Assembly: GCA_026982335.1 (NCBI GenBank)
Contig: JALSHH010000047.1
Location: 62,001 to 126,000, forward strand
Direction of reading: 5' to 3'
DNA length: 64,000 bases
Origin: Phycisphaerales bacterium
GTDB lineage: Bacteria > Planctomycetota > Phycisphaerae > Phycisphaerales > UBA1924
Shown here: one piece after another, positions 33,875 through 42,391 of the stretch
Position numbering within the stretch: position 1 is the first letter of the stretch
How the letters are laid out: every line of letters starts with the position of its first letter
Position numbers and translations under genes: made by a program
Notes under the pieces: generated by a model
Database searches by the model: none
Seen by the model: only the letters and a program-made list of their open reading frames with translations
Told to the model about the DNA's origin: nothing

Positions 33875-35299
33875 CTAGTGATCCACCTTCGACCCAAGCG
33901 TCGGCCCAACCTCGGCATAAATCTCGTCGAGAATCTCTTGGGTCTTGGCTTCGATGTTCAACCTCAGCAAAGGCTCGGTGTTCGACTTACGAATATTCAT
34001 CCACCACCCTTCCTCATCGAAGCAATCGACCGTCACACCGTCGAGTTCGTCGAGGTCGCCTCGCTCGGTGTAGGTCTCCATAATCTGCTCGAGGGCCAAG
34101 TCGGCTTCTTCATTCTCAAAGTTGATCTCGCCCGATTGCACATAGCGCAACAAAGGCTTGACCATTTTCGACATCGGCTTGTCCGACGCTGCGAGCACCG
34201 ACAAGAAAGTCGCCATCGCGATCGCACCACTATCTGCGTTGAAGTTTTTGCGGAAGTAGAAGTGTCCGGACAATTCGCCGCCAAAGACGCCGTTGTTTTC
34301 TGCGAGCAACTGCTTCATAAACACATGCCCCACACGACCTCGCAACGGCTTGCCCCCGTGCTTGTCAATCTCTTCCTTAACCGCCTTGGTCGAGCGCAGA
34401 TCGTAAACAATCGCTGCCCCAGGTTTCTGCTCAAGGAAGTAAGGCACCAGCAAGGCCGTCATGATATCACACGCAATGATCTGCCCTTTTTCATCAACCG
34501 CCACGCACCGATCGGCATCGCCATCGAAGCACAGCCCCAAATCAGCACCCTCTTGAATCACTTTCGCTTGAAGCTCTTCCAGATTGCTCGCCACCAACGG
34601 GTTGGGCTCATGGGCATACTCGCCTGAAACATTGTCGAAGTTCATTTCGATAATATCGAGCCCTTCGATCGCCTCACCATTGCGCCCAAAGATTTTGGGG
34701 CACATCGTCCCGGCCATCCCGTTGGATGCATCGACCACGATCTTGAGTGGGTTCTTGGCGTCGCGTTCACCCAGATCAAGGAACTTCTTGACATGCTTGG
34801 CATACGCCTCCCAGAGGTCGCGTTGATCAACGCTCGTCCCGGGTTGAGGCGTTAGATTCTTATCCACCATCGCAGCATTCTTGCGCACAACATCAAGCCC
34901 CGTTGTCTCACCCACAGGCTTGGCTTTGCGTTTGGAAATCTTGAACCCGTTATACTGAGGCGGGTTGTGCGAAGCCGTCACCACCACGCCGCCCGCTGCG
35001 TCGAGGTAGTTGATCGCGAAATACATCATCGGCGTGTCAATCAGCCCCAAGTCAATCACCGATGCCCCCGCCGAAGTAATCCCCCGGACAAGCTCTTCGG
35101 AGAGTTTGGGTGACGACGCTCGCATGTCGCGCCCAATAATCACATTGCGCATCATCGGTGTCGATTCCCCATCTTGCTCGGCATCATTAAGCAAAAATTT
35201 GGCACTCCCGCACCCAATCTGCCACGCCATATAGTCGGTGAGTAAATCGGGGTAGACCCCACGAATGTCGTAGGCTTTAAAAACGCGTCCAAGCATCAT
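33875..35299 (-). CDS. Phosphomannomutase/phosphoglucomutase
   Basis: 474 residues. Interconverts mannose- or glucose-6-phosphate and the 1-phosphate, feeding sugar-nucleotide synthesis for surface glycans. The catalytic phosphoserine loop is TASHNPPQYNGFKIS, the magnesium loop CFDGDADRC, the sugar-specificity loop GGELSGHF, and the phosphate-binding loop RKSNTEPLLRLNIEA. All four domains are present and the length is normal for the ManB/AlgC group. GGAGAA lies just before the paired ATG codons. The gap to the KAP-like gene is about 100 bases on the same strand. Confidence 0.93.
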   Translation of the reverse strand: MMLGRVFKAYDIRGVYPDLLTDYMAWQIGCGSAKFLLNDAEQDGESTPMMRNVIIGRDMRASSPKLSEELVRGITSAGASVIDLGLIDTPMMYFAINYLDAAGGVVVTASHNPPQYNGFKISKRKAKPVGETTGLDVVRKNAAMVDKNLTPQPGTSVDQRDLWEAYAKHVKKFLDLGERDAKNPLKIVVDASNGMAGTMCPKIFGRNGEAIEGLDIIEMNFDNVSGEYAHEPNPLVASNLEELQAKVIQEGADLGLCFDGDADRCVAVDEKGQIIACDIMTALLVPYFLEQKPGAAIVYDLRSTKAVKEEIDKHGGKPLRGRVGHVFMKQLLAENNGVFGGELSGHFYFRKNFNADSGAIAMATFLSVLAASDKPMSKMVKPLLRYVQSGEINFENEEADLALEQIMETYTERGDLDELDGVTVDCFDEEGWWMNIRKSNTEPLLRLNIEAKTQEILDEIYAEVGPTLGSKVDH

Positions 35300-35400
35300 C
35301 TATTCTCCATTTATTGCCCAATGACCACGGATCGAGCGGATAGAGAGGATAGCACACCCGCCCCCTCAACTCCATATCCAACCATCCAAACACCACACCT

Positions 35401-37500
35401 TCATTCCACCCGCTCAATCTCAATCCCCCGTGGAATCGCCCGTTGAAACGATTTTCCATATCCCGTCTTGACAATTCGCGGATCAAGCACCACCACCTGC
35501 CCCTGGTCTGCAGCAGATCGGATCAGACGCCCGAACCCCTGCTTGAACCGAATGACCGCCCGAGGCAGTGAATCATCCCGAAACGGATCGCCTCCGAGTT
35601 GTTTGATCCGTTCGCACCGCGCTTCGACAATCGGGCGATCCGGCGGATCGAACGGCAATCGCGTAATAATCACATTCCGCAACGCCGACCCACGCACATC
35701 GACCCCCTGCCAGAAACTCGCTGCCCCGAAAAGTACCCCGCGATCGCACAGCCGAAACGCATCGAGAATCTCTGTCCGCGATCCAGATTTCCCCTGTGTC
35801 CAGACTCGCATCCCAAGTTCTTCGAGTTCGCGCGTGAGCCGATCGCTCGTCTGATACAACAGCTTGAAACTCGTGAACAGCACAAACGCTCCGCCATCGG
35901 TTTTGATCACCTGATCCCGCACCCGCGAGCAAATCGCATCCTCGAACGACTCTTTCTCCTCCCCCAGGCCTCCGGGGGAGGTGCCCGCAGGGCGGAGGGG
36001 GTCTTGCCGGTATCCGCCTTGCCCACGAAAGCCCGGATTGGGCACCGTCACATCCACAAAGACCTTCACCTGGTTCGCATAATCAAACGGCGACCCGAGC
36101 TGCAAAGTCTTCGACCCTTCCGCGCCCAATCGACCCAGAATATGCGCAAAGGCCGTCTCGGCGTGCTCATCGGATTCATCCTCCCCGATCTCTCGCGTCG
36201 TCAGCGTCGCCGAAGTCATCACCACCGAGGCATCGCCACCGAAAAGATGCTCTTTGAGTATCGGCGCGACCTCCACCGGCGAACACGCCAGCGTCACCCT
36301 CGGCCCACCTCGACCACCACGCGATTCCGTCACCTCGACCCAATACACACAATCGTTGACCGTCTGCTGAATCAACGCGTCGGCCTGATCGCCGATCTCC
36401 GCCGCCCGGACCGCGAACGCATTCAACTCGAACTTATCCGCCTCGGCCTTGACCAACTCGTGCAGCCGCTTCAAGCGCACCGACAACTCATTCATCGCCT
36501 GCGACAACTCATCGGCAATCATCCCCGGCTCACGCATCCGTCCATTGTGCAACTTACCCGATTTGCTCAGCCGATACAGCGCATTGAAGAACCGATCCGA
36601 ACAATCCTGCGCATTGCTCACCACCCGATACGCCTTCTCCACCGGCTCAATATCACCCGCCGCCAGATGCAGCTGCGCCAGATACCCCTTACCCGTCTTG
36701 GGGTTATACAACTGATTCAACAAGAAGTTCGCCCGCCACTCGGTCAATCGCAACCCGAAGTGATCGGCTGCCGCATCCTCGATCCCATGCGCCTCGTCGA
36801 GAATCACATGGTCATACGCAGGCAAGAACCCCGTCCCCATCATCCGCAGCGCCATGTCTGAAAAGAACAGCGCATGATTACAAATCAAAATCTGCGCCCC
36901 CTCCATCTCCCGGCGGGCCTTCTGATAGAAGCACTCGTTGTAGTGGGGGCACTTGCGCCCCATGCAGTTCGTCGAATCCGACTGCACACTCGACCACACC
37001 CCATGCCGCTCCAACTGAGGCAGCGACGCCAACGACCCATCCTCCGTGTCATAGGCCCACTCTTCGATCACATCGAGTGTCCGCCGCTGTGCGTTCTCAG
37101 CAAAAATCTTGTCCCGCCGTTGCGAAGCGAGCTTGAGTCTACGAATCGACATGTAGTTCCCGCGCCCCTTGACCAGCACCGACTTGCACGCGCCCATCTC
37201 CTTGAGGGCCTCAGAAATAAGCGGAATATCCTTCTTCACAATCTGCTCTTGGAGTGCAATCGTGTTCGTCGCAATCACAATCGTTTCATTATGCTCAATC
37301 GCCCGCATCATCGCAGGCACCAGATACGCAAAGCTCTTGCCGACGCCCGTCCCCGCTTCGACAAACAGATGCGACTTCTCCGCCATCGCGCGCTCAACCG
37401 CCTGCGACATCTGCGTCTGCACAACCCGAGGCTCATACCCCTCACCGAGCAACCCGGCAACAGGTCCAGCGTCTCCCAAGATGTGATCAATCGTTGCCAT
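35401..37500 (-). CDS. DinG-like (XPD family) ATP-dependent helicase
   Basis: 699 residues. A superfamily 2 helicase for DNA repair or R-loop removal. Walker A is in FVEAGTGVGKSFAYLVPAM, the DEAH box is VILDEAHGIEDAA, and four Cys consistent with an Fe-S cluster lie in CMGRKCPHYNEC and the following ILICNHALFF region (the fourth Cys is the CNH one). Motif VI is in IRFKQGFGRLIRS. An extra Gly/Pro-rich segment (GGYRQDPLRPAGTSPGG) is encoded by a palindromic insert at 35958-35993, still in frame. The upstream spacer to rsmG is filled with repeats, and no clear ribosome site is seen. Confidence 0.88.
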   Translation of the reverse strand: MATIDHILGDAGPVAGLLGEGYEPRVVQTQMSQAVERAMAEKSHLFVEAGTGVGKSFAYLVPAMMRAIEHNETIVIATNTIALQEQIVKKDIPLISEALKEMGACKSVLVKGRGNYMSIRRLKLASQRRDKIFAENAQRRTLDVIEEWAYDTEDGSLASLPQLERHGVWSSVQSDSTNCMGRKCPHYNECFYQKARREMEGAQILICNHALFFSDMALRMMGTGFLPAYDHVILDEAHGIEDAAADHFGLRLTEWRANFLLNQLYNPKTGKGYLAQLHLAAGDIEPVEKAYRVVSNAQDCSDRFFNALYRLSKSGKLHNGRMREPGMIADELSQAMNELSVRLKRLHELVKAEADKFELNAFAVRAAEIGDQADALIQQTVNDCVYWVEVTESRGGRGGPRVTLACSPVEVAPILKEHLFGGDASVVMTSATLTTREIGEDESDEHAETAFAHILGRLGAEGSKTLQLGSPFDYANQVKVFVDVTVPNPGFRGQGGYRQDPLRPAGTSPGGLGEEKESFEDAICSRVRDQVIKTDGGAFVLFTSFKLLYQTSDRLTRELEELGMRVWTQGKSGSRTEILDAFRLCDRGVLFGAASFWQGVDVRGSALRNVIITRLPFDPPDRPIVEARCERIKQLGGDPFRDDSLPRAVIRFKQGFGRLIRSAADQGQVVVLDPRIVKTGYGKSFQRAIPRGIEIERVE
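35958..35993. repeat. GC-rich palindrome inserted in frame in the DinG-like gene
   Basis: CCTCCCCC (35958-35965) and GGGGGAGG (35974-35981) pair around AGGCCTCC, and GCCC-gca-GGGC (35983-35993) follows at once. The first hairpin is nearly identical to 37565-37596. The insert encodes the LRPAGTSPGGLGEE part of the protein. Confidence 0.7.
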
Positions 37501-37518
37501 TCAAATCTCTCTCACATC

Positions 37519-37557
37519 CGGGTGCCACAGCTTGACCGTCCCCGGCAAGCCGTGTCT
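37519..37557. repeat. REP-like hairpin, single copy (rsmG-dinG spacer)
   Basis: GGGTGC leads into the stem CACAGCTTG (37526-37534), an 11-base loop, and CAAGCCGTG (37546-37554), followed by TCTT. One base pair of the stem is broken. The same layout occurs twice, head to head, at 53696-53794. Confidence 0.75.
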
Positions 37558-37564
37558 TCTCTTA

Positions 37565-37596
37565 TTCTCCTCCCCCGGGCCTCCGGGGGAGGAGAA
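37565..37596. repeat. GC-rich palindrome with 12-bp arms
   Basis: TTCTCCTCCCCC (37565-37576) and GGGGGAGGAGAA (37585-37596) are exact inverted copies around GGGCCTCC. It shares its core with the insert at 35958-35981 inside the neighbouring helicase gene and abuts a REP-like hairpin. Confidence 0.75.
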
Positions 37597-37610
37597 AGAG
37601 TCGTTCTTCC

Positions 37611-37639
37611 CCATTGCCTACTGCCCATTGCCCATTGCC
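37611..37639. repeat. Short CCCATTGC-type tandem repeat at the 3' end of rsmG
   Basis: The motif CCATTGCC/CCCATTGCC occurs three times in 29 bases. Read on the minus strand, it supplies the last residues (AMGNGQ) and the stop codon of rsmG. Confidence 0.65.
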
Positions 37640-38496
37640 TTCTTCTCCCCCTTCTTCCCAATCCCCAAAGGCGACCGTTTCGGCTCCCCATCCCTTCTCG
37701 GATAATCCCTCGGCGTCTTGCGCTGCTTCTCCAACACCACAACCCGACCCGTCGGGGTCTCGATTGTCCCCGCATGATTCGTATGCAACAGATGCAACGC
37801 CGCCTTGGCCGCATCGAGCTCTTCTTGAGCCCGTTGGCCTTTGGTCATCAACACCAACCCGCCGACCTTGATGAATGGCACGGTCAGCTCGGCCAGCATT
37901 GCAATCTGACCAACGCCCCGTGCCATGGCGATATCATAATGCTCGCGGTGCGCATCGACGCGCCCATCAGGAGTTCGCTTGCCTCGATCCACTCCGAGTT
38001 GCTCGGCCCGCGCGTTGATCGCGCGCACATTCTTCAAGCCCAATCCATCAATCACTTGATCGAGATACTCGATCTTCTTCTTCGTCGCATCGACAAGTGT
38101 GAACCACACCTTGGGCATCACGATCGCCAATGGAATCCCCGGCAACCCGCCGCCCGATCCGATATCAATCACACTCGCCCCGTCCTCAAGCTCGGCGAGC
38201 ATCGGTATCAAGGTCAACGCATCGAAAATATGCTTGTCCCACGCTTCGCCCTCTTCGCGAATAGCGGTCAGGTTCATGCGGGTATTGGCGTGCATGAGCA
38301 TCGCCAGATACAGCCCCAGCTTTTCGACATCGCCTTCATCAAAGACAATTCCCGCCTCATTGCACCGCTCGATCCATCCATCGGGAGCTGTGCACGCTTT
38401 GCACGATCCGAGTTCGAGATCAACGGGTGAACGCTCGCCCGGAGAATCCGATCGAACGCCCGTACGGCTTGGTGGGTTTGAGGGGGTCTGGTCCAT
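37618..38496 (-). CDS. rsmG: 16S rRNA (guanine-N7)-methyltransferase RsmG
   Basis: 292 residues. Methylates G527 of 16S rRNA. The family core is present: MNLTAIREEGEAWDKHIFDAL, the SAM site VIDIGSGGGLPGIPLAI, TLVDATKKKIEYLDQVI, and AMARGVGQIAMLAELTVPFIK. The normal C-terminus YPRRDGEPKRSPLG is followed by KKGEKKAMGNGQ, derived from the repeat at 37611-37639. The start is hard to place: the nearest Met codons before the core are at 38496-38508, which makes it overlap the 3' end of rodA by about 77 bases. Confidence 0.92.
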   Translation of the reverse strand: MDQTPSNPPSRTGVRSDSPGERSPVDLELGSCKACTAPDGWIERCNEAGIVFDEGDVEKLGLYLAMLMHANTRMNLTAIREEGEAWDKHIFDALTLIPMLAELEDGASVIDIGSGGGLPGIPLAIVMPKVWFTLVDATKKKIEYLDQVIDGLGLKNVRAINARAEQLGVDRGKRTPDGRVDAHREHYDIAMARGVGQIAMLAELTVPFIKVGGLVLMTKGQRAQEELDAAKAALHLLHTNHAGTIETPTGRVVVLEKQRKTPRDYPRRDGEPKRSPLGIGKKGEKKAMGNGQ

Positions 38497-39733
38497 AGTC
38501 ATCATCATCGTACTCGAACGAACTCCGATAAGGGGGTTTGGGGCGATGCAAGGCCACATTGACAATCAGCCCGGTCATCAACCACGAGGTCACCAGGCTC
38601 GATCCCCCAGCAGAGAGGAACGGGAGCGTGATGCCGATGATAGGAACCACCCCGATGTTCATCCCAACATTAATGATCACTTGAGTCGCAATAAACGCCG
38701 GAATCCCCACCGCAATCAACCTGCCCATCGGTTCTCGGCAATTCGCAGCCACGACAAATGCCCCGCCGACCCAGATCGCATACAACACCAACAGCACAAA
38801 CCCGCCGACAAACCCAAACCGGGCGACCACCACCGCAAAAATCATGTCATTCTCTCGCTCGGGCAGCGCGTTATAGCGCACCATCGCCCGGGTGGTTTCG
38901 TCGCTCATCCCGACCACCTGCCCGGCGCCGATGAGCCTCTGGGCGCGTGATGCTTGGAAATTGATGTCGAACTCAGTGGAAGTATCGCCCTGGAACTGCT
39001 TGATGAGTCCATCAATTCGGCTCTTCTGATGGGGCTTCATAAACTGATACCCGATCGGAGCCGCCATCGCCGCGCAGAGGACAATCAATGACAGATGCCG
39101 AAGCTTGGCACCCGCAGCAATGAGCATCGCAAACAACGCCGGGATAAACAACGAAGCCGTCCCAAGATCAGGCTGAACCGTAATCAACGCCACCGGCACC
39201 GCTGCAATGATCCCAGGCACAATCAAACCTTTGAATCGACGATGCTCCGATCGGAAGCGCATGTACTGCGCTACCGCAAGCACAAAGGCAATCTTCATGA
39301 TCTCCGAAGGCTGAAAGTCTGTAAAACCAAGATTGATCCAAGACCTCGCTCCATTACGAGGCGTCACGATGCTCTTGGGAATCCCAGGAATCATCAAAAA
39401 CACCAACAAACCCAAGCATACAAAGAAAAGTAACCACGCAAAGGCTGAAACAAGTTTATAATGAGGCAACGCGATGACGGTACACGCGACCAACCCGATC
39501 ATCAGGAAAATAAACTGCTTGAATGCAATCGAACCGAGAAACTGCTCCGTCGAAGCATTCGGGTTGATCCCCAGATCAATCGCATAAATCCCGACCAGCG
39601 TAAGGATCAACGACGCAAAAATCGTGATCCACCCATAGTTGATCACCTTGATCGCCTTGGTGATCGGCTCATTGGATCGCCCGCCCCCTCGGATCAGCCG
39701 AACCAATCGTGACGGCATCGACATCGAACTCAT
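38420..39733 (-). CDS. rodA: Rod-shape SEDS glycosyltransferase RodA
   Basis: 437 residues with about ten membrane helices. SEDS proteins polymerise lipid II into glycan strands with a class B PBP. Motifs include RNGARSWINLGFTDFQPSE, VQPDLGTA and the C-terminal LPFLSAGGSSLV. It is called RodA rather than FtsW because its first codon overlaps (ATGA, 39730-39733) the stop of a PBP2 gene, the usual elongasome pair. The C-terminal 35 residues after the last helix are acidic then basic (YDDDDYGPDPL). The 3' end overlaps rsmG. Functional mreBCD genes are not in the window. Confidence 0.9.
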   Translation of the reverse strand: MSSMSMPSRLVRLIRGGGRSNEPITKAIKVINYGWITIFASLILTLVGIYAIDLGINPNASTEQFLGSIAFKQFIFLMIGLVACTVIALPHYKLVSAFAWLLFFVCLGLLVFLMIPGIPKSIVTPRNGARSWINLGFTDFQPSEIMKIAFVLAVAQYMRFRSEHRRFKGLIVPGIIAAVPVALITVQPDLGTASLFIPALFAMLIAAGAKLRHLSLIVLCAAMAAPIGYQFMKPHQKSRIDGLIKQFQGDTSTEFDINFQASRAQRLIGAGQVVGMSDETTRAMVRYNALPERENDMIFAVVVARFGFVGGFVLLVLYAIWVGGAFVVAANCREPMGRLIAVGIPAFIATQVIINVGMNIGVVPIIGITLPFLSAGGSSLVTSWLMTGLIVNVALHRPKPPYRSSFEYDDDDYGPDPLKPTKPYGRSIGFSGRAFTR

Positions 39734-42210
39734 CGCAGCCCCTCCCCATCTCGATCAAGCTCAACCCTGGGCAAATACCCCTCTTCGACCAACGCATGGA
39801 TAATCTGATTATTGATCGGCCCCGATACCCGTCCGCCCGAACCGGCATAGTCCACCACCACGGCAATGGCATACTCAGGCTCGCCACCCTCACGCCCGAC
39901 GAGCGTCACGAACCATGAGTGGTCACCCTTGCGAACCACCATTGGCTCCATCGGCCCGTTCTCATCACCAACCTCGTCTGGATCGAACACGATCGCCGGA
40001 GCCGTCGCGGTCCCCGTCTTACCCCACAACGAAATCCCGGGCACATTGAAAATCGGTATCGCAGGCCCAAACTCATCATACTTGATCGCCCGACCAGTTC
40101 CGAACTCAACATTGCTCACCACTTCCCGCAACCCTTCGAGCGCATCACGCACCGACCACGCGGGCAAGTCCAGATTCGTCACCGCTGGCGCCCGCCCATC
40201 ACGAACCAGCTTGGGCTTGATGTGATATCCCTGCCGAGCAAGCGTTGCGAACGCGTCGGCAGCATGCAAAGGCGTCCAAGTCACCGGACCCTGTCCAATC
40301 CCCATCAGCGTCGCATCGTCGAGACTCAAATCAGACCCATCGCCAGGACCACCAAATCGCCCGATCGACCCGCCCCATTCATATCCAACTCCAAGGTTGT
40401 ACCGCTTACCCACACCAAAATCTTGGTAAGTCTTGGTGATGCCTTGCGCCCCAAGCCTGCGACCAAGCGTGAAGAAAAACACATTCGACGACACCATCAA
40501 CGCATCGACATCATCGGGATGCCGACCCAGTTGCATCTCGTGGGTGACACCCGGATTTTGCTTCCAGATCCATGACCGATACTTATTGGGCTGATTCGGC
40601 AAAAGGTACCCCGTCGCCTCAATCCGCTCGCCCTGCTCATAGACCCCGAACTTTGCTGCCCCAGTCAGCACGATCGCCTTGGCAACCGAGCCCGGCGGAT
40701 AAGGCATCGCGATCGCACGATGAATAAAAGGCGTATGAATCTTTTCATACCGACGCCGATCGAGCTCGCTCCGCACACCAAAACGGGTCCAATCCCCATC
40801 GCTCGGAGGCACCGGCGTCGTCACCATCGCCAAAATCTCCCCCGTCGCCACTTCGAGCACAATCACCCCCGCATCGAGCTCGGTCCCGACGGGCATCGTC
40901 GGCTCCTCATTGTGATGCCAAGGCTGAACACGCGTGAGCCCTAATCGCGGATCAAGAATCGCACGGATACGCGCCTGAAGCATGATATCAAGCGTCAAAT
41001 GCACATCGAGGCCCGGCGTCGATCCAATCTCCGTTGCCTCACCCGTCTGCCGATTCTCAACACTCACCCCACGCAACCCACGAAGATGATCCTCGTATGA
41101 TCGCTCGATCCCCGAACGACCAATCCGATCATTATACATATATTGCCCACGATCAGTCCCCTTCTCTGTGGTCGATCGAACACGGAGCAAATCGTCATGC
41201 GCAAGTGCCTCCTTACGACGATACACATCCTCCGCCTGAATGCCTGGACGGACAGAACCTAAAATCATTGAGCCTACATCAACCACCGCAAGCGTCTCAA
41301 ACACTTCCTCCTGCAACGGCGACGGAAACGATGACCGACGAATCCGAACCGAAATCTCCCGATACGGATGAATCCGAGTCGTTGCATCCACCACCGACAA
41401 TCCAGGAAGAACTGGTACGAGCGTCCCGATTCCATCGAAATCATCATTCACACGCTCAGTCAAAGGCGTCTTGCGTCCCCCCTGTCGAATAAACCAAAAC
41501 CCAACCTCATCGCTCACATCTGCAACAAGCGTGTGCGCCCGAACTTCCTCAACAATCGGCTGAGAAGCAATCCGCTCAACCCGCTTAAGATCCTCCTGCG
41601 TCGGAACATGTCCACGCTGAGCATGCTTGTCAAGCTCACGCGCACGGGTACGCGCGGTATATCCCGCTTTGATCTTACTTACCCGGGCGACAATCTCTGC
41701 TCGCCGATCCATAAGCTCGTTGATCGGCACCCCCGTCTGTTCGCTGATCACACGATACATCACATCAACCCGGGCACGCAAGGCCGACTCAAAGCTGGCA
41801 ATAATCTCGGCACGCTGATCCTCTCCAAGCATCTCCCAAATATCAGTGTTGTACCGCCGAGCGAGAATCGTCGCATACCGGTCGAAATCCATTCCTCGAA
41901 GATTCCCGCTGCGATCTTCATAGACCCATTGCCCTGCGAGCACACGATAATCCACCGCGATGTCATACGATGCCCGATCACCGGCAAGCATCCGCCCCTT
42001 ACGATCATAAATCGTCCCCCGAACACTCGGAAGCCAGGTTTCACGCACCAACCGCTTGCCCGCTTCGGCCCGGGCCTGAATTCCATTCTCCCCAAGCGTC
42101 ATCCACCCAAGACGAATACTCAAAAGCAAAAACGAACCAATCACCAGCACCGCCAGAAGCAAAACGCGCCGATGAAACATGCTCGGGATGTATTTTGTCA
42201 ATTTGGGCAT
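39730..42210 (-). CDS. mrdA: Penicillin-binding protein 2 (class B transpeptidase)
   Basis: About 826 residues, longer than the 630 or so of E. coli PBP2. An N-terminal helix (RRVLLLAVLVIGSFLLLSIRLG) anchors it. The transpeptidase motifs are GSVAK (active Ser, about residue 507), SSN (about 573) and KTGTA (about 731). The PBP dimer region (WLPSVRGTIYDRKGRMLA) is present. The extra length lies mostly in the N-terminal periplasmic part, which has long helical Arg-rich stretches. The ATG at 42210 is preferred, frame open to 42252. It is coupled to rodA by a 4-base overlap and divergent from the aminotransferase gene. Confidence 0.92.
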   Translation of the reverse strand: MPKLTKYIPSMFHRRVLLLAVLVIGSFLLLSIRLGWMTLGENGIQARAEAGKRLVRETWLPSVRGTIYDRKGRMLAGDRASYDIAVDYRVLAGQWVYEDRSGNLRGMDFDRYATILARRYNTDIWEMLGEDQRAEIIASFESALRARVDVMYRVISEQTGVPINELMDRRAEIVARVSKIKAGYTARTRARELDKHAQRGHVPTQEDLKRVERIASQPIVEEVRAHTLVADVSDEVGFWFIRQGGRKTPLTERVNDDFDGIGTLVPVLPGLSVVDATTRIHPYREISVRIRRSSFPSPLQEEVFETLAVVDVGSMILGSVRPGIQAEDVYRRKEALAHDDLLRVRSTTEKGTDRGQYMYNDRIGRSGIERSYEDHLRGLRGVSVENRQTGEATEIGSTPGLDVHLTLDIMLQARIRAILDPRLGLTRVQPWHHNEEPTMPVGTELDAGVIVLEVATGEILAMVTTPVPPSDGDWTRFGVRSELDRRRYEKIHTPFIHRAIAMPYPPGSVAKAIVLTGAAKFGVYEQGERIEATGYLLPNQPNKYRSWIWKQNPGVTHEMQLGRHPDDVDALMVSSNVFFFTLGRRLGAQGITKTYQDFGVGKRYNLGVGYEWGGSIGRFGGPGDGSDLSLDDATLMGIGQGPVTWTPLHAADAFATLARQGYHIKPKLVRDGRAPAVTNLDLPAWSVRDALEGLREVVSNVEFGTGRAIKYDEFGPAIPIFNVPGISLWGKTGTATAPAIVFDPDEVGDENGPMEPMVVRKGDHSWFVTLVGREGGEPEYAIAVVVDYAGSGGRVSGPINNQIIHALVEEGYLPRVELDRDGEGLR

Positions 42211-42391
42211 CAAAACAGAGACAGGAACTCGCAATAGGCACACGATAAGCACACAAACGCCTCAAGGCGTACGAAATGTGGATCGGCCAAGTATCCCCTC
42301 AGAGATGAGTTTGTACAAGATTCTTCATCGAACATCCCACAGACCCAATGGCGAAGTGCACAACCGATTCCCAAGGCACTATCCTCATCCC

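Noticed and set aside
35599-36861. 420-codon open frame on the plus strand, with a 518-codon one at 36874-38430
   Set aside because: Both run antisense to the DinG-like and rsmG genes. Their translations are Arg/His/Pro-rich shadows with no family motif.
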